A stretch of 64,000 nucleotides of DNA from a filamentous cyanobacterium CCT1. GTDB lineage: Bacteria; Cyanobacteriota; Cyanobacteriia; Phormidesmidales; Phormidesmidaceae. Location of the stretch: the NCBI GenBank assembly GCA_003017855.1, contig PYER01000003.1, positions 1 to 64,000 of the forward strand. Direction: 5' to 3'. Both the position numbers and the translations under genes were made by a program. This document shows positions 50,350 to 59,956 of this stretch, in pieces. Position 1 is the stretch's first letter. Each line of letters begins with the position of its first letter. Below the pieces are notes generated by a model. It was not told the DNA's origin and ran no database searches. It saw nothing but the letters and a program-made list of their open reading frames with translations.

Positions 50350-50450
50350 CTACAGCCAGAGTCCTCTGAGTTAAGACATCGATAAAGCCTGAAACCGTTC
50401 AAACGTTTGAACGCTCGTCTGACGGAGGTTCTAACCTGACTGGCTACAGC
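50350..50450. repeat. dispersed repeat family A, copy 2 (TIRs; internal CGTTCAAACGTTTGAACG palindrome)
   Basis: ctacagccagagtcctctgagttaagacatcgataaagcctgaaaccgttcaaacgtttgaacgctcg...taacctgactggctacagc. Confidence 0.82.
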
Positions 50451-50456
50451 TATAAC

Positions 50457-52097
50457 TCACCGGTCCAACGCCTGGGGCCAGATGTAGCCCAGGTCATCGA
50501 TCGCAAGCGGGGTGTCGGGAAAGTCGCGCTGGGTAAACTGGCGCACCAGCATCACGCCACCGAAGTGGTCATCGAGGTAGGGCACACCGTTGCGATCGAG
50601 GGCGACGGGGATAATGCGCCCGCTGACAAAGTTGCCCTCGGCATTGAGGTTGGCCTGCAAGATCAGCGATGTGCCCAGCGGCCCCACCGTTGAGAGGCTG
50701 CGGTAGCCCAAAAAGTTGCCCAGGGAATAGGCGATCAGTTTGCCGTTGTACAGCTCAAGTGCGCGGGGAACGTGGGGGCCGTGGCCCAGCACCAGATCGG
50801 CGCCGTGGTCAATGACGGTGCGAGAGAAGCGCACCACGTTGCCGCGATTTTCGGAGTAAAACAGCTCGTCCTGATCGCGGGTGACGGTGGCATCGGTGCC
50901 TTCTTTGCCCGCGTGGAAGGAGACGACGACAATGTCGGCCTGCTGCTGGGCGGCTTCTACCAGGGCGATCGCGCCTTCGAGATCCTGCACCCGGTTGTGC
51001 TCTGGGTAGTTGCTGAAGCCGATAAAGGCCACCCGTTGCCCCTGGGCCTCGACCACTACAACCTCGCCCTTGCGGCCCACGGCCCTCATCCCCGCCGCTT
51101 CGATATGGGCAATGGTGTCTGCAAAACCCTGCTCAAAAAAATCCATCGAGTGGTTGTTGGCTACGCTCAGCACGTCAAACCCGGCGGCCCCTAACACGCT
51201 GGCGTACCAGGGCGGGGTGCGAAAAGCAAAGGTGTTGGCGCGACCCGTGTCTTTGGCGCTGCGGGGTACCTCGGTCAGGGTACTCTCGAAGTTGCCAAAG
51301 GTGATGTCGGCATCGCCCAGGTGGTACTGAATGCTGCCAAACAGGTACTGCCAGTCGTCGGGCAGCCGGTAGCGCTGGTAGTCAGTACCGGGAATGATGT
51401 CGCCGACCGCTTTGATTGTCAGGGTAGGGGGAGCGGCCAGGGTCGGCACGGCTATCGTCCGCTCGGCCAGCCGCAGCGGCTGAAGGGGAGTCGCTAGCGC
51501 CGCCGCGGGTCGATCAACGATTGAAACGGTCCCACTCTCGGCGGTATGGCTCGCCTGCTGCCGGTCGTAATGCCACTGGGTAACGCCAGCCGCTAGCCCA
51601 AACCCCAGTACGATTGCAGTCGGTAGCACCACCCACCGCCAGCGGCGATCGCGCGGCCGAACCGTATCTGGTCCTAACTTAGCGATCGGTGCGATTGCCG
51701 GAATCACAGGTTGAGCCTGATCAGCTGGGTCAGGCATCGCGGCCCGTGGTGTCACCGCAGGCGGCTTAGGCTGGAGGTCAAAGTCGTACTGCCAGCGGTT
51801 GAGCAGACGCTTCTCGGTGCCGTCGATGACCTTGAGCTGGGTAATGGTCTCCAGGCCCAGCGCGCTCGCGGCGGCGTGAATGCATTGCAGGTAGCGCTCC
51901 AGCGGCGGCTGGGCCTGGGTGAGAAAAACGTAGAGAGTGCGATCGCGGCGTGAGACCTCTACACGCACCCGGCGATCGTCGATTGCTTGACGAATTAGTT
52001 GAGCGATGGTCTGCAAAGACGGATCTCTGGAGAACGGGCCTGGAGTTTTGGCCTGAGCCTGTTCCCCAGCTGGTTCAGTCGAATTGGTAGTATTCAC
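50457..52097 (-). CDS. CapA family protein with N-terminal cytosolic domain and TM
   Basis: IKAVGDIIPGTDYQ...LSVANNHSMDFFEQG...LVLGHGPHVPRALELYNGKLIAYSLGNFLGY. Confidence 0.9.
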   Translation of the reverse strand: MNTTNSTEPAGEQAQAKTPGPFSRDPSLQTIAQLIRQAIDDRRVRVEVSRRDRTLYVFLTQAQPPLERYLQCIHAAASALGLETITQLKVIDGTEKRLLNRWQYDFDLQPKPPAVTPRAAMPDPADQAQPVIPAIAPIAKLGPDTVRPRDRRWRWVVLPTAIVLGFGLAAGVTQWHYDRQQASHTAESGTVSIVDRPAAALATPLQPLRLAERTIAVPTLAAPPTLTIKAVGDIIPGTDYQRYRLPDDWQYLFGSIQYHLGDADITFGNFESTLTEVPRSAKDTGRANTFAFRTPPWYASVLGAAGFDVLSVANNHSMDFFEQGFADTIAHIEAAGMRAVGRKGEVVVVEAQGQRVAFIGFSNYPEHNRVQDLEGAIALVEAAQQQADIVVVSFHAGKEGTDATVTRDQDELFYSENRGNVVRFSRTVIDHGADLVLGHGPHVPRALELYNGKLIAYSLGNFLGYRSLSTVGPLGTSLILQANLNAEGNFVSGRIIPVALDRNGVPYLDDHFGGVMLVRQFTQRDFPDTPLAIDDLGYIWPQALDR

Positions 52098-52178
52098 CAG
52101 TAAAAAGGCATCCTGCGCTCCGCTACGCTAAATAATACTGCCAGAGCCGTTTTTTTGTCTTATGCTCCATTCTTTGCC

Positions 52179-52213
52179 AAAAAAAGACCCCGCTAGCAAA
52201 ATACCAGCGGGGC
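52179..52213 (-). terminator. rho-independent terminator of 52281-52715 gene
   Basis: Reverse strand ccccgct...agcggggtcTTTTTTT. Confidence 0.88.
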
Positions 52214-52280
52214 GAGAGTGGGTTTATGTGGAACGCTATTGAACGCTACGAGTGAGCGCTAGATCCGCAGAGCTACTGCC

Positions 52281-52715
52281 CTATCGAGACGACGTGATGT
52301 CGCGGTAGAGACCTTTGCGGCGCGATGCCTTGGTGCTTCGCGATCGCAGCGGTAGGCCAACTCCAGCTAGGCCCAGCAGCCCCAGTGCCGACTTAGCCCC
52401 TGGCCGCTGCGTCATCGCCTGGGGTTGAGCCTCCGCAGGCTGGTGAGGCTGAGTAGTCTGACGATGCTCTGCCCCAGCGATCGAAAGCAGACCTGCCACA
52501 ATGAAGGCGCTGAGGTGATTTAGCGATTTATCGATCGCAGGCACCTCGTAGTGAGTTTTAAAGGTTCTAACCAAAAACCAGATGAACAACCCAACGCAAA
52601 TTAACAAGAGAATAGTGTTGATAGCCGGGCTGTTGGCAAAGGTGTAGATGGCACCTCCAGTGGGGCCATCAATGGCTCCTTCAAACTCTTCAAAGGTAGA
52701 GAATGGGCTTGACAT
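52281..52715 (-). CDS. small TM hypothetical protein downstream of amtB
   Basis: SPAINTILLLICVGLFIWFLVRTFKTHYEVPAIDKSLNHLSAFIVAGLLSIAG. Confidence 0.7.
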   Translation of the reverse strand: MSSPFSTFEEFEGAIDGPTGGAIYTFANSPAINTILLLICVGLFIWFLVRTFKTHYEVPAIDKSLNHLSAFIVAGLLSIAGAEHRQTTQPHQPAEAQPQAMTQRPGAKSALGLLGLAGVGLPLRSRSTKASRRKGLYRDITSSR

Positions 52716-52752
52716 GCTACTTGCTCCTCAAAATCTTTAGCATCCTGACAAA

Positions 52753-54165
52753 TTACACATCTAGAGCCTTATGAATGGTTGCCTCAGGCACCATGGGAGG
52801 CATTGTAGAATGACCATTTTGCTCAGGCAAAATCGAATATTCTGGATAGCCACCGATGCCAAAGTCAGCAAGATCTAGACCCGCAATTTCTTCGGCTTCA
52901 GAAACGCGCAGCATACCCAGCTTTTTGAGCACAAAGCTAACACCATACCCAGGGATAAAGCCGAGCAGGATAGAGCAGATTAAGGCCCCCACTAGCTGGG
53001 CACCAAAATTGATAGCAGGAACACCCTCAGGCTGAGGATAACCAGCGGCAACAATGCCTACCATTAGGGCTCCAAACATACCGCAGTAGCCATGTACCGC
53101 AAACGCACCAACGGCATCGTCAATGCCAGCTTTTTCGATGGCGTTGCCCACAAAAGGCATCGTGTAGGCCCCGATAAAAGCTAGCAAAATGACAACCGCA
53201 GGGCTATAGAGGTCCATGCCTGCCCCCACAGAAATAATTCCAGCCAGACCACCCGAGATAGTGTAGAAAGGATCAGCCTTTGACCCCATGTAGGCCCCTA
53301 CTAGACCAGCCGACAGGGCGAGGGTAGTATTGACCCCAATGGAAGCCAGAGTCATTGGCGTGCCGTAGATGGTGATTTCCCCAGTTTGGCCCGGCACAAA
53401 GATGACGCAGGCGGCCAGGAAGGCGTAAAAGCCTACAAAAATCAGCATTAGCCCCACCATGGTGAGGGGTAAGTTGTGAGGCATGATGACGCGAGGCTTG
53501 CCCTGGGCATCAAACTTACCAATGCGGGGGCCGAGGTTGATTAGCACGCCCAGCGCGAAGAACCCTGCAACGGCGTGCAGCACAGCAGAGCAGCCGAAGT
53601 CGTGATAGCCCATTTGGGTGAAGAACCAGCCGTAGGGGTTCCAGCCCCAGGCGGCGGCTACCACCCAGGTGAACGAGCCTAGGACAATGGCCAAAATACC
53701 GTAGGCCCCAATCTTGATGCGCTCAATGACGGCACCAGAAAGAATCGAGGCGGTGGTCATGGCGAACAGCGCAAAGGCAAACCAGAACACGCCAGTCAGA
53801 TTGTCGGCAATGTTTGGCCCCAGGGCTGGCGACCAGGGGTAAGACGCCTGAACAAGCCCCAAAACGTCTCCCACAACCCCATCGGCGGCCGGGTCAGTCC
53901 AGGGGCCGACGATGCCGCCCTGGAGCGGAAACAGCGGGAAAGCGTTGTAGACCCACCAGCCAAAGAAGAAAAAGGTTAACCCCACCAGCGATAGGGTCAT
54001 CAGGTTTTTGACCATGGTGGCCAGAACGTTTTTGGAGCGGGCCGCGCCACCTTCATACGCTAAAAAGCCCACGTGAATTAGCACCATGAGCACAGAGGCC
54101 CAGTAGTAGTAAGACTCTGAGACAAAAGTTGCTAAAAACTCTTGTGATTCAGGAGACATAATCAC
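52753..54165 (-). CDS. amt: ammonium transporter
   Basis: Multi-TM Amt; GYHDFGCSAVLHAVAGFFALG, AVGAFAVHGYCGMFGALMVG. Confidence 0.96.
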   Translation of the reverse strand: MIMSPESQEFLATFVSESYYYWASVLMVLIHVGFLAYEGGAARSKNVLATMVKNLMTLSLVGLTFFFFGWWVYNAFPLFPLQGGIVGPWTDPAADGVVGDVLGLVQASYPWSPALGPNIADNLTGVFWFAFALFAMTTASILSGAVIERIKIGAYGILAIVLGSFTWVVAAAWGWNPYGWFFTQMGYHDFGCSAVLHAVAGFFALGVLINLGPRIGKFDAQGKPRVIMPHNLPLTMVGLMLIFVGFYAFLAACVIFVPGQTGEITIYGTPMTLASIGVNTTLALSAGLVGAYMGSKADPFYTISGGLAGIISVGAGMDLYSPAVVILLAFIGAYTMPFVGNAIEKAGIDDAVGAFAVHGYCGMFGALMVGIVAAGYPQPEGVPAINFGAQLVGALICSILLGFIPGYGVSFVLKKLGMLRVSEAEEIAGLDLADFGIGGYPEYSILPEQNGHSTMPPMVPEATIHKALDV

Positions 54166-54460
54166 TCCTAGCTGTCAACTAAGTTGTACGGAAAAAACTG
54201 ACTAATCGGAACGACCAACCTGTGAAATACAAGCGGGCTAGATAGGTAGAGAAAGCTAATCAGTGCGATCGTTTCACTGTGCTAAGGGGAAGCACTGCGG
54301 TTTATCTGGGGGCCTGATTGAAGCTGGAACAAAGCCAGACATGAATAAGCCAAACTCAAGTCCGGATATGAAGTTTTGCCGATGGGAAAACTCTAGATTC
54401 AGAGCCGAACTTGGCATAACTAAGTTAGCTGAGGCAATTCAACCAACTTGTTATGTCAAG

Positions 54461-54477
54461 AGTTTGCAATGCAAACT
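54461..54477. promoter_or_regulatory. 17-nt palindrome AGTTTGCA-A-TGCAAACT, possible regulator site
   Basis: Perfect 8-bp arms, 1-nt centre, upstream side of amt. Confidence 0.3.
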
Positions 54478-54991
54478 AGGTAAGGGCTGTAGTGAGTGAT
54501 ACTGAACCGTAGTTTGAAGGTTGAATTAAAGCCCAAAACGCTTCAATTTGGGGACGAGCCAGGTGTAGTTCTAATGCAGCTCTATCCCCTAGATGATGAT
54601 GCCAAATCAGCACGGCAGTCTGGGCTACCTGGACAGGTACCGCCCGGTGCAGGGGCAGGGGGGCAAGCCGGTGAGGTGCTCTAACGGTGGCCAGAGCTGC
54701 GATCGCAGGCAAACTCTCTGCCGGCAGGGCGATCGCCCCCAGCCAGTCCAACTGCTTTACCCACAGGTTGAGGCTGAAGGCCGCAACCCGCTGGTCAAAA
54801 GGCCCAGGGTAGGTGACGCGAAAGTTGCGATCGCACAGCCGCAGCACTGCACAGGGCAACCCATCCAGAGTCGTTTCCATCGACTGAAACGGTGCCAGGT
54901 GATCCACCGCTTCGCCAAACAATGCTCGGGCGGCCACTAGACCATCGGCCCCCGCCATATCCCAGGGTTGAGAAACCGTGAACTCTCTCAT
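54476..54991 (-). CDS. hypothetical protein (possibly sarcosine oxidase gamma-like)
   Basis: Stop-start overlap with the downstream-oriented 54988-56823 gene; weak SoxG-like pattern. Confidence 0.5.
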   Translation of the reverse strand: MREFTVSQPWDMAGADGLVAARALFGEAVDHLAPFQSMETTLDGLPCAVLRLCDRNFRVTYPGPFDQRVAAFSLNLWVKQLDWLGAIALPAESLPAIAALATVRAPHRLAPLPLHRAVPVQVAQTAVLIWHHHLGDRAALELHLARPQIEAFWALIQPSNYGSVSLTTALT

Positions 54992-56823
54992 ACCCGCACC
55001 CGACTTTTGGTGGGGTCAAAGGCTGCCAGCGGCCCCACCCTGGCCTGCACCCGGCGCTTGAGGCCATCCAGTAGGCCGACCTCAACGGTCGTTCCCGGTT
55101 CGGCATACTCAGGGACAACCTGGGCCATAGTAATGCTGGCATTGAGAACGGGCGAAAACGTGGCGCTGGTAATCTGCCCCACCCGCCACCGTTCCCCTGC
55201 CGCAAATACCGGCTGCCCGTGGGCGGCAACCTCCGGCCCCTCCAGCACCAGGCCTACAGCTACTCTGGGGGGATGACGGCGGATCGCATCCAGCGCTGCT
55301 TTGCCGATAAAGTCGGGCTTTTTCATCGCTACGGCCCAGCCAATGCCCGCCTGGTAGGGTGAGGTCAAATCATCAAATTCGTAGCCCAGCGCCAGCAACC
55401 CAGCCTCGATACGGGCGCGATCGAGTGCCTTCATGCCCAAGGGCAGCATTCCCAACGGCTGTCCCGCCGCTGAGAGAATTTCCCAAAGGGCCGCGCCATC
55501 CTGGGGATGCACAAACAGCTCGTAGCCCAGCTCCCCGGTGTAGCCCGTGCGGGAAATCAGCACCGTAATACCATGAATTTGGGATTCTATAAAGCTGAAG
55601 TAGCCAAGCTCTGCGACCTCTGGCACCAGGGTTTTGAGAACATCGCGGGAGAAGGGACCTTGGAGGGCGAGGTTGTGGAGGCGATCGCTGATCGCCTCCA
55701 CCGTCACCGACCAGGCCTTCTCCTGAGCTATTTTTCGTAGCCAGTCGCCATCGGTATCGCAGTTGCCCACGTAGCGGTAGCGGGTGGAGTCAAAGCAAAA
55801 CACAATGCCGTCATCCACGATGCCGCCGTGAGGGTTGAGCAGACAGCCGTAGGCCGCCTGCCCTAGTGCTAGCTTGTTCAGATTGCGGGAAAAGGCATAC
55901 TGCAAGAGAGCAAAGGCGTCTTTACCGCAGACTTCAAACTTGCGCAGGGCAGAGAGATCCATCAGCGCCGCTCGCTGGCGCAAGGCCCAGTATTCGGCCT
56001 GGTCGCCCTGGTGGGCAAAGCTGCGCGGTACCCAAAAGCCGTTGTACTCAACTAAATCATCCGTGAGCTGGCGAATGCTGGGGGTAAAGGCGCTGTCTTG
56101 AGTCAGGCGCAGGGGCCAGTCTGCCGCCACTCGCCGCCCGATCGCCCGAGCAAAGGTCTGCCCCGCCGCATAGATGCGCACGTGAATAGGCGTTGGGTGC
56201 CAGCCGTTGGCCGGGTCAATGTCGTCGGGGCAGGCCGAACTGGCGCAGAGCAGATCTTGATGGGCCAGCAGCAGCACGTAGTCGCCAGGGCGCGACAGCG
56301 GTTCTTCGAAGCCAATCACCCCGTGACAATCTACGCTGGTGTTGTAGAAAAAGTTGAGCGCGGGCCAGCCGGGGCGCGGCGCAATGCCGTAGGGAGCCAG
56401 CACCCGGTTGAAGTTGTCGCTGCAGCTGGGGTGGCCGGGGTAGCCCGAGTCTTCGTAGTAGCGAGCGGTGCAGGCGAGCAAAAAACTGTCGTGGGAGCCA
56501 CAGGTATCCTGCACCACCTCTACCAACGGCTGCATCGACTGAGAGAAGACTTTGCTGGGCAGCCCCGCCTGAGGTACCGCCAGCCCCGTCAGCGTACGGG
56601 TAACGGTGGCATCGAGCGGGTCGTGGTAGCGATCGCCGCCAAAGGCCAGAAAGTCGGAGCACTGAGAGCCTTCGACATCAATGATCTGAATGTGCTGGCC
56701 AGCCGTGACCGAGTAAGCAATAGCATCCCCCACCGCAATGCGGTACTCGGCCACCACCTCGCCCAGGGGCGGCGGAATGTCGGTAAAGGGTTCGGTGGTT
56801 GAAATCTTGAGTGCAGTTGTCAT
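54988..56823 (-). CDS. DUF1989 (urea carboxylase-associated)-GcvT/aminomethyltransferase fusion protein
   Basis: N-terminus GDAIAYSVTAGQHIQIIDVEGSQCSDFLAF...PHSCSDNFN-type; C-terminus DLSALRKFEVCGKDAFALLQ...SRTGYTGELGYELFV...EAGLLALGYEF. Confidence 0.88.
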   Translation of the reverse strand: MTTALKISTTEPFTDIPPPLGEVVAEYRIAVGDAIAYSVTAGQHIQIIDVEGSQCSDFLAFGGDRYHDPLDATVTRTLTGLAVPQAGLPSKVFSQSMQPLVEVVQDTCGSHDSFLLACTARYYEDSGYPGHPSCSDNFNRVLAPYGIAPRPGWPALNFFYNTSVDCHGVIGFEEPLSRPGDYVLLLAHQDLLCASSACPDDIDPANGWHPTPIHVRIYAAGQTFARAIGRRVAADWPLRLTQDSAFTPSIRQLTDDLVEYNGFWVPRSFAHQGDQAEYWALRQRAALMDLSALRKFEVCGKDAFALLQYAFSRNLNKLALGQAAYGCLLNPHGGIVDDGIVFCFDSTRYRYVGNCDTDGDWLRKIAQEKAWSVTVEAISDRLHNLALQGPFSRDVLKTLVPEVAELGYFSFIESQIHGITVLISRTGYTGELGYELFVHPQDGAALWEILSAAGQPLGMLPLGMKALDRARIEAGLLALGYEFDDLTSPYQAGIGWAVAMKKPDFIGKAALDAIRRHPPRVAVGLVLEGPEVAAHGQPVFAAGERWRVGQITSATFSPVLNASITMAQVVPEYAEPGTTVEVGLLDGLKRRVQARVGPLAAFDPTKSRVRV

Positions 56824-57040
56824 AACAAGATTGCAGCAAATGCCAACCGCCGCCGCAGTGGTGCAGACTACAGAACCTGATCATCGCGTCGCTATTAAAA
56901 GGTAGCTAGATGACCGGGCGCAGGGCGTAAACTTCGCAGTGCAGCCCGTTGTGGTAGTCCTAAACCTAGCTCCTGCTTTGCAGTCTGAATGGGTACCTTA
57001 ATCTCGTCAGGATTTTAATTAAAACTAGTAAAACCAGGTA

Positions 57041-59035
57041 ATGGCGGCATCTACCAGTCTCTTTGCGATAACTCCCCAATCGCGTCGGTTGTCTCAACTT
57101 TTTGACTTCCGGCGGGTTTCCCTGTGGAAACAAGCGATCGCAGCTGTTGCTTACCTCAGTCTGGCTTACCTGTCGAATGTTGCCGTAGACCCGGTATCGG
57201 GCTTTACCGCAGTCTGGGCTCCGACGGGGGTAAGTGTTGGGCTCGTTTACATCTGGGGTTATCCAATCTGGTTAGGCTTAGTCGTCGGAAGTTTTCTAAC
57301 TCAAATCATCTTTTACAGCGGGTTGTCTACTCTCTCTGACGTCGTGCTGACACTTTTGATCACTGTGCTTGGCACTATGGGGCAACTACTAAGTGTGTAT
57401 TGGACCGTTCATTTAACCCGTAATCGATATTTTTTAGATCGATCTAGAGACACGATTTATTTTATTATTTGTAATTGCTTTCTATGCCCTCTTGTTGCGG
57501 CAGTAGTGATGTCAGCTTTTCTCTGCTGGCTGGGAAAGTTTGTCTGGGAATTTTATCTGCCCCTGGCCCTGGCGCAGTGGATGGGGGATGCCTTTGCCAT
57601 CATGGCGGTGACGCCATTAATTATTACCTGGCATCAGCGTGCCTCAAGATTTAGGCAGTTGCTGCGACAGCGCCCCACCGAAAGTATGCTCATTTTGAGC
57701 TTGATGCTGGTGGTTAGCCATATTGCGTTTATGCAAGGCTATCCTGTGGCGTATATTTTGGTGCCTTTGATTATTTGGGCAGCTTTTCGCTTAGGGGAGG
57801 TGGGCGCAACCCTGCTGACGGTGGGTGCAGCGGCGATCGCAATTGTCGGTACCATTCAAGGCCATAGTGCGTTCACCTATGGTTCTCTTAATTCGTCGTT
57901 GATACTGCTGCAATCCTTCATTGCATTTATTAGTATTACGACCCTCATGTTGAGTGCAGTTTTGAATGAGAACGATCGGGCCAAAGCGGATTTGAAGTCT
58001 GCCAATGCGATGCTGACCCAGTTTCTCAACGCTTTGCCAATTGGGATTAGTGTTTACGATCAAAGTGGTACCACGCTGTACTCTAATCCAATGGTTGAAC
58101 AGCTCCTAAAGCCAGCTCGGCATGCCAAAAACGGTCAGTTGGTGTGGCATAGCTCCCTCTACCGCCCCGGTTCAAGTATGTCTTGCTCTCCAGAACATCT
58201 TCCGGCAGCCCGAGCCCTAGACGGAGAATATCTACTCGATGATGACCTGGAAATTCGTCAGGGAAATACCGTTATTCCGCTGGAAGTGCAAGGGACACCC
58301 ATTTTGGACGAGCAGGGGAAGGTAACCTCCGCAATTGTGGTATGGCAGGATATCAGCGAACGAAAGCGCACCGAGGCTATCTTGGCTAACTACACCCACG
58401 AACTCGAGTTGGAAGTCGCCTGTCGGACGCGGGAACTTGCCAACACCAACGAGCAGCTGCATCGAGAAATTTGGGAACGAGCGCGCGCGCAGGAGGCTCT
58501 CGATGAAGCTATAGGAGAATTGCAGAAGTTAATTAACATTGATGGCCTCACCCAAATTGCCAACCGACGCTGTTTTGACGAACGGCTCCGCTGGGAGTGG
58601 CAAAGAGCGGCGATAGGAAGTCTACCCCTATCCCTCATTTTGTTAGATGTGGATTATTTCAAACGCTATAACGACATTTATGGCCATCAAGCAGGCGACG
58701 ACTGTTTGGTAAAAGTTGCCCAGACGGCTGCCCAAACGGTAAAATGCCCAGATGACTTGGTCGCTCGCTATGGGGGAGAGGAATTTGTAATTCTGCTTCC
58801 CTACACCGACTCTAGTGGTGCAATTGCGGTAGCCCAGCGGCTGCAAAAAGCCATTCAAGCTTTAGAAATCTGCCATGAGGGATCTGATGTCAGCAAGACA
58901 GTCACTCTCAGTATGGGTATTGCCTATCTCTTGCCTGAACCTGAGAGCAGCCTAACCGCATTTATTCATCTCGCTGACCAGGCTCTATACGAGGCAAAGC
59001 GGCTAGGTCGCGATCAATATGCAGTTGCAGCATGA
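57041..59035 (+). CDS. MASE1-PAS-GGDEF diguanylate cyclase
   Basis: N-terminal multi-TM MASE1 (VDPVSGFTAVWAPTGVSVGLVYIWG), PAS-like middle, GGEEF active site (RYGGEEFVILLP). Confidence 0.93.
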   Translation: MAASTSLFAITPQSRRLSQLFDFRRVSLWKQAIAAVAYLSLAYLSNVAVDPVSGFTAVWAPTGVSVGLVYIWGYPIWLGLVVGSFLTQIIFYSGLSTLSDVVLTLLITVLGTMGQLLSVYWTVHLTRNRYFLDRSRDTIYFIICNCFLCPLVAAVVMSAFLCWLGKFVWEFYLPLALAQWMGDAFAIMAVTPLIITWHQRASRFRQLLRQRPTESMLILSLMLVVSHIAFMQGYPVAYILVPLIIWAAFRLGEVGATLLTVGAAAIAIVGTIQGHSAFTYGSLNSSLILLQSFIAFISITTLMLSAVLNENDRAKADLKSANAMLTQFLNALPIGISVYDQSGTTLYSNPMVEQLLKPARHAKNGQLVWHSSLYRPGSSMSCSPEHLPAARALDGEYLLDDDLEIRQGNTVIPLEVQGTPILDEQGKVTSAIVVWQDISERKRTEAILANYTHELELEVACRTRELANTNEQLHREIWERARAQEALDEAIGELQKLINIDGLTQIANRRCFDERLRWEWQRAAIGSLPLSLILLDVDYFKRYNDIYGHQAGDDCLVKVAQTAAQTVKCPDDLVARYGGEEFVILLPYTDSSGAIAVAQRLQKAIQALEICHEGSDVSKTVTLSMGIAYLLPEPESSLTAFIHLADQALYEAKRLGRDQYAVAA

Positions 59036-59346
59036 TGTCGCTTTCGGGTGTCGCCGCAGGTGTGGGCGGGCCTTGCATCGCGCATAGTCGCAGTACCCGT
59101 TTGACAATTTTAGATTTTGGACTGGGGATTTTAGCTAATGGTCTGTGGGTGCTCTGTAACGACCATAAGTATTTCATGCCCTACGATCAATTTCCCTGGT
59201 TCAAAGATGCCCCTATCAAGCACATCTTCAATTTAGAAGAACCTCACCCTGGCCACCTCTATTGGCCTGATCTGGATATTGATCTGTCCCTTGAGATCAT
59301 TCAGCACCCAAAAAGGTTTCCTCGCATAGCTAGAGCTGAAGCCTGA
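59032..59346 (+). pseudogene. DUF2442-like C-terminal segment, 5' part atypical (possible fragment)
   Basis: NGLWVLCNDHKYFMPYDQFPWFKDAPIKHIFNLEEPHPGHLYWPDLDIDL; ATGA overlap with GGDEF stop. Confidence 0.4.
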
Positions 59347-59480
59347 AGACATCAAGGACAATCTAACTACGAATGCCTACCTCATAGTCCCAAATCCTAC
59401 AAGATGTGTAGACAGGGTTCCAGGGTGCCTCGGTAGCGATTACAACAAAAGATCCGTTTTCCTGTGTGAGGATCGTTGCT

Positions 59481-59915
59481 GTGAAGAAGCTGTTGCCGTC
59501 TGGTTTGGTAATTGGGGGATGTTTGCTTGGCCTGGCCGCCTGGATGCTAAGTGTGCCTGCGGCTCTGGCAGCCCCTTGCACGGTGAACTGTAAGTCGGGG
59601 CAGATCCAGTTTACGCCGGGCGATCGCATCACCATCCAAGTCGTCAACGTCGGCAGTCGCCCCCTCAGCCTAGAGCAGCCGCCCCTGCTTGGCCCCCGCG
59701 TGCTCTACACCGGCAGCACCATCGAAACCCAGGTGGGCTGGACAGCGCAGCCCCATCCTTCAGTATTTTTCTGGTCGCAGGAGCGGCTGCCCGTGCGGGC
59801 AAGGCTGAACCGCCCCGGCCCCAACACGCTGCGGGTAGAAGTCTACGATGCCCCAGCTGAACCGAGCGATCGCAGCATCACCATCGAAGCCGATGGCCGC
59901 GTCATCGTGAAGTAA
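59481..59915 (+). CDS. secreted hypothetical protein
   Basis: Signal peptide MKKLLPSGLVIGGCLLGLAAWMLSVPAALA (GTG start). Confidence 0.65.
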   Translation: MKKLLPSGLVIGGCLLGLAAWMLSVPAALAAPCTVNCKSGQIQFTPGDRITIQVVNVGSRPLSLEQPPLLGPRVLYTGSTIETQVGWTAQPHPSVFFWSQERLPVRARLNRPGPNTLRVEVYDAPAEPSDRSITIEADGRVIVK

Positions 59916-59918
59916 TTA

Positions 59919-59956
59919 ATGTCTCAAACGTTCGCATCCGCAAACGTTTGAGACAT
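59919..59956. terminator. bidirectional hairpin between convergent genes
   Basis: Perfect 14-bp arms atgtctcaaacgtt / aacgtttgagacat. Confidence 0.75.

Noticed and set aside
54166-54300. NtcA box upstream of amt
   Set aside because: Looked for GTA-N8-TAC; only partial matches (GTAgagaaagcTAA, GTAtttcacagGTT on reverse strand), so not called.
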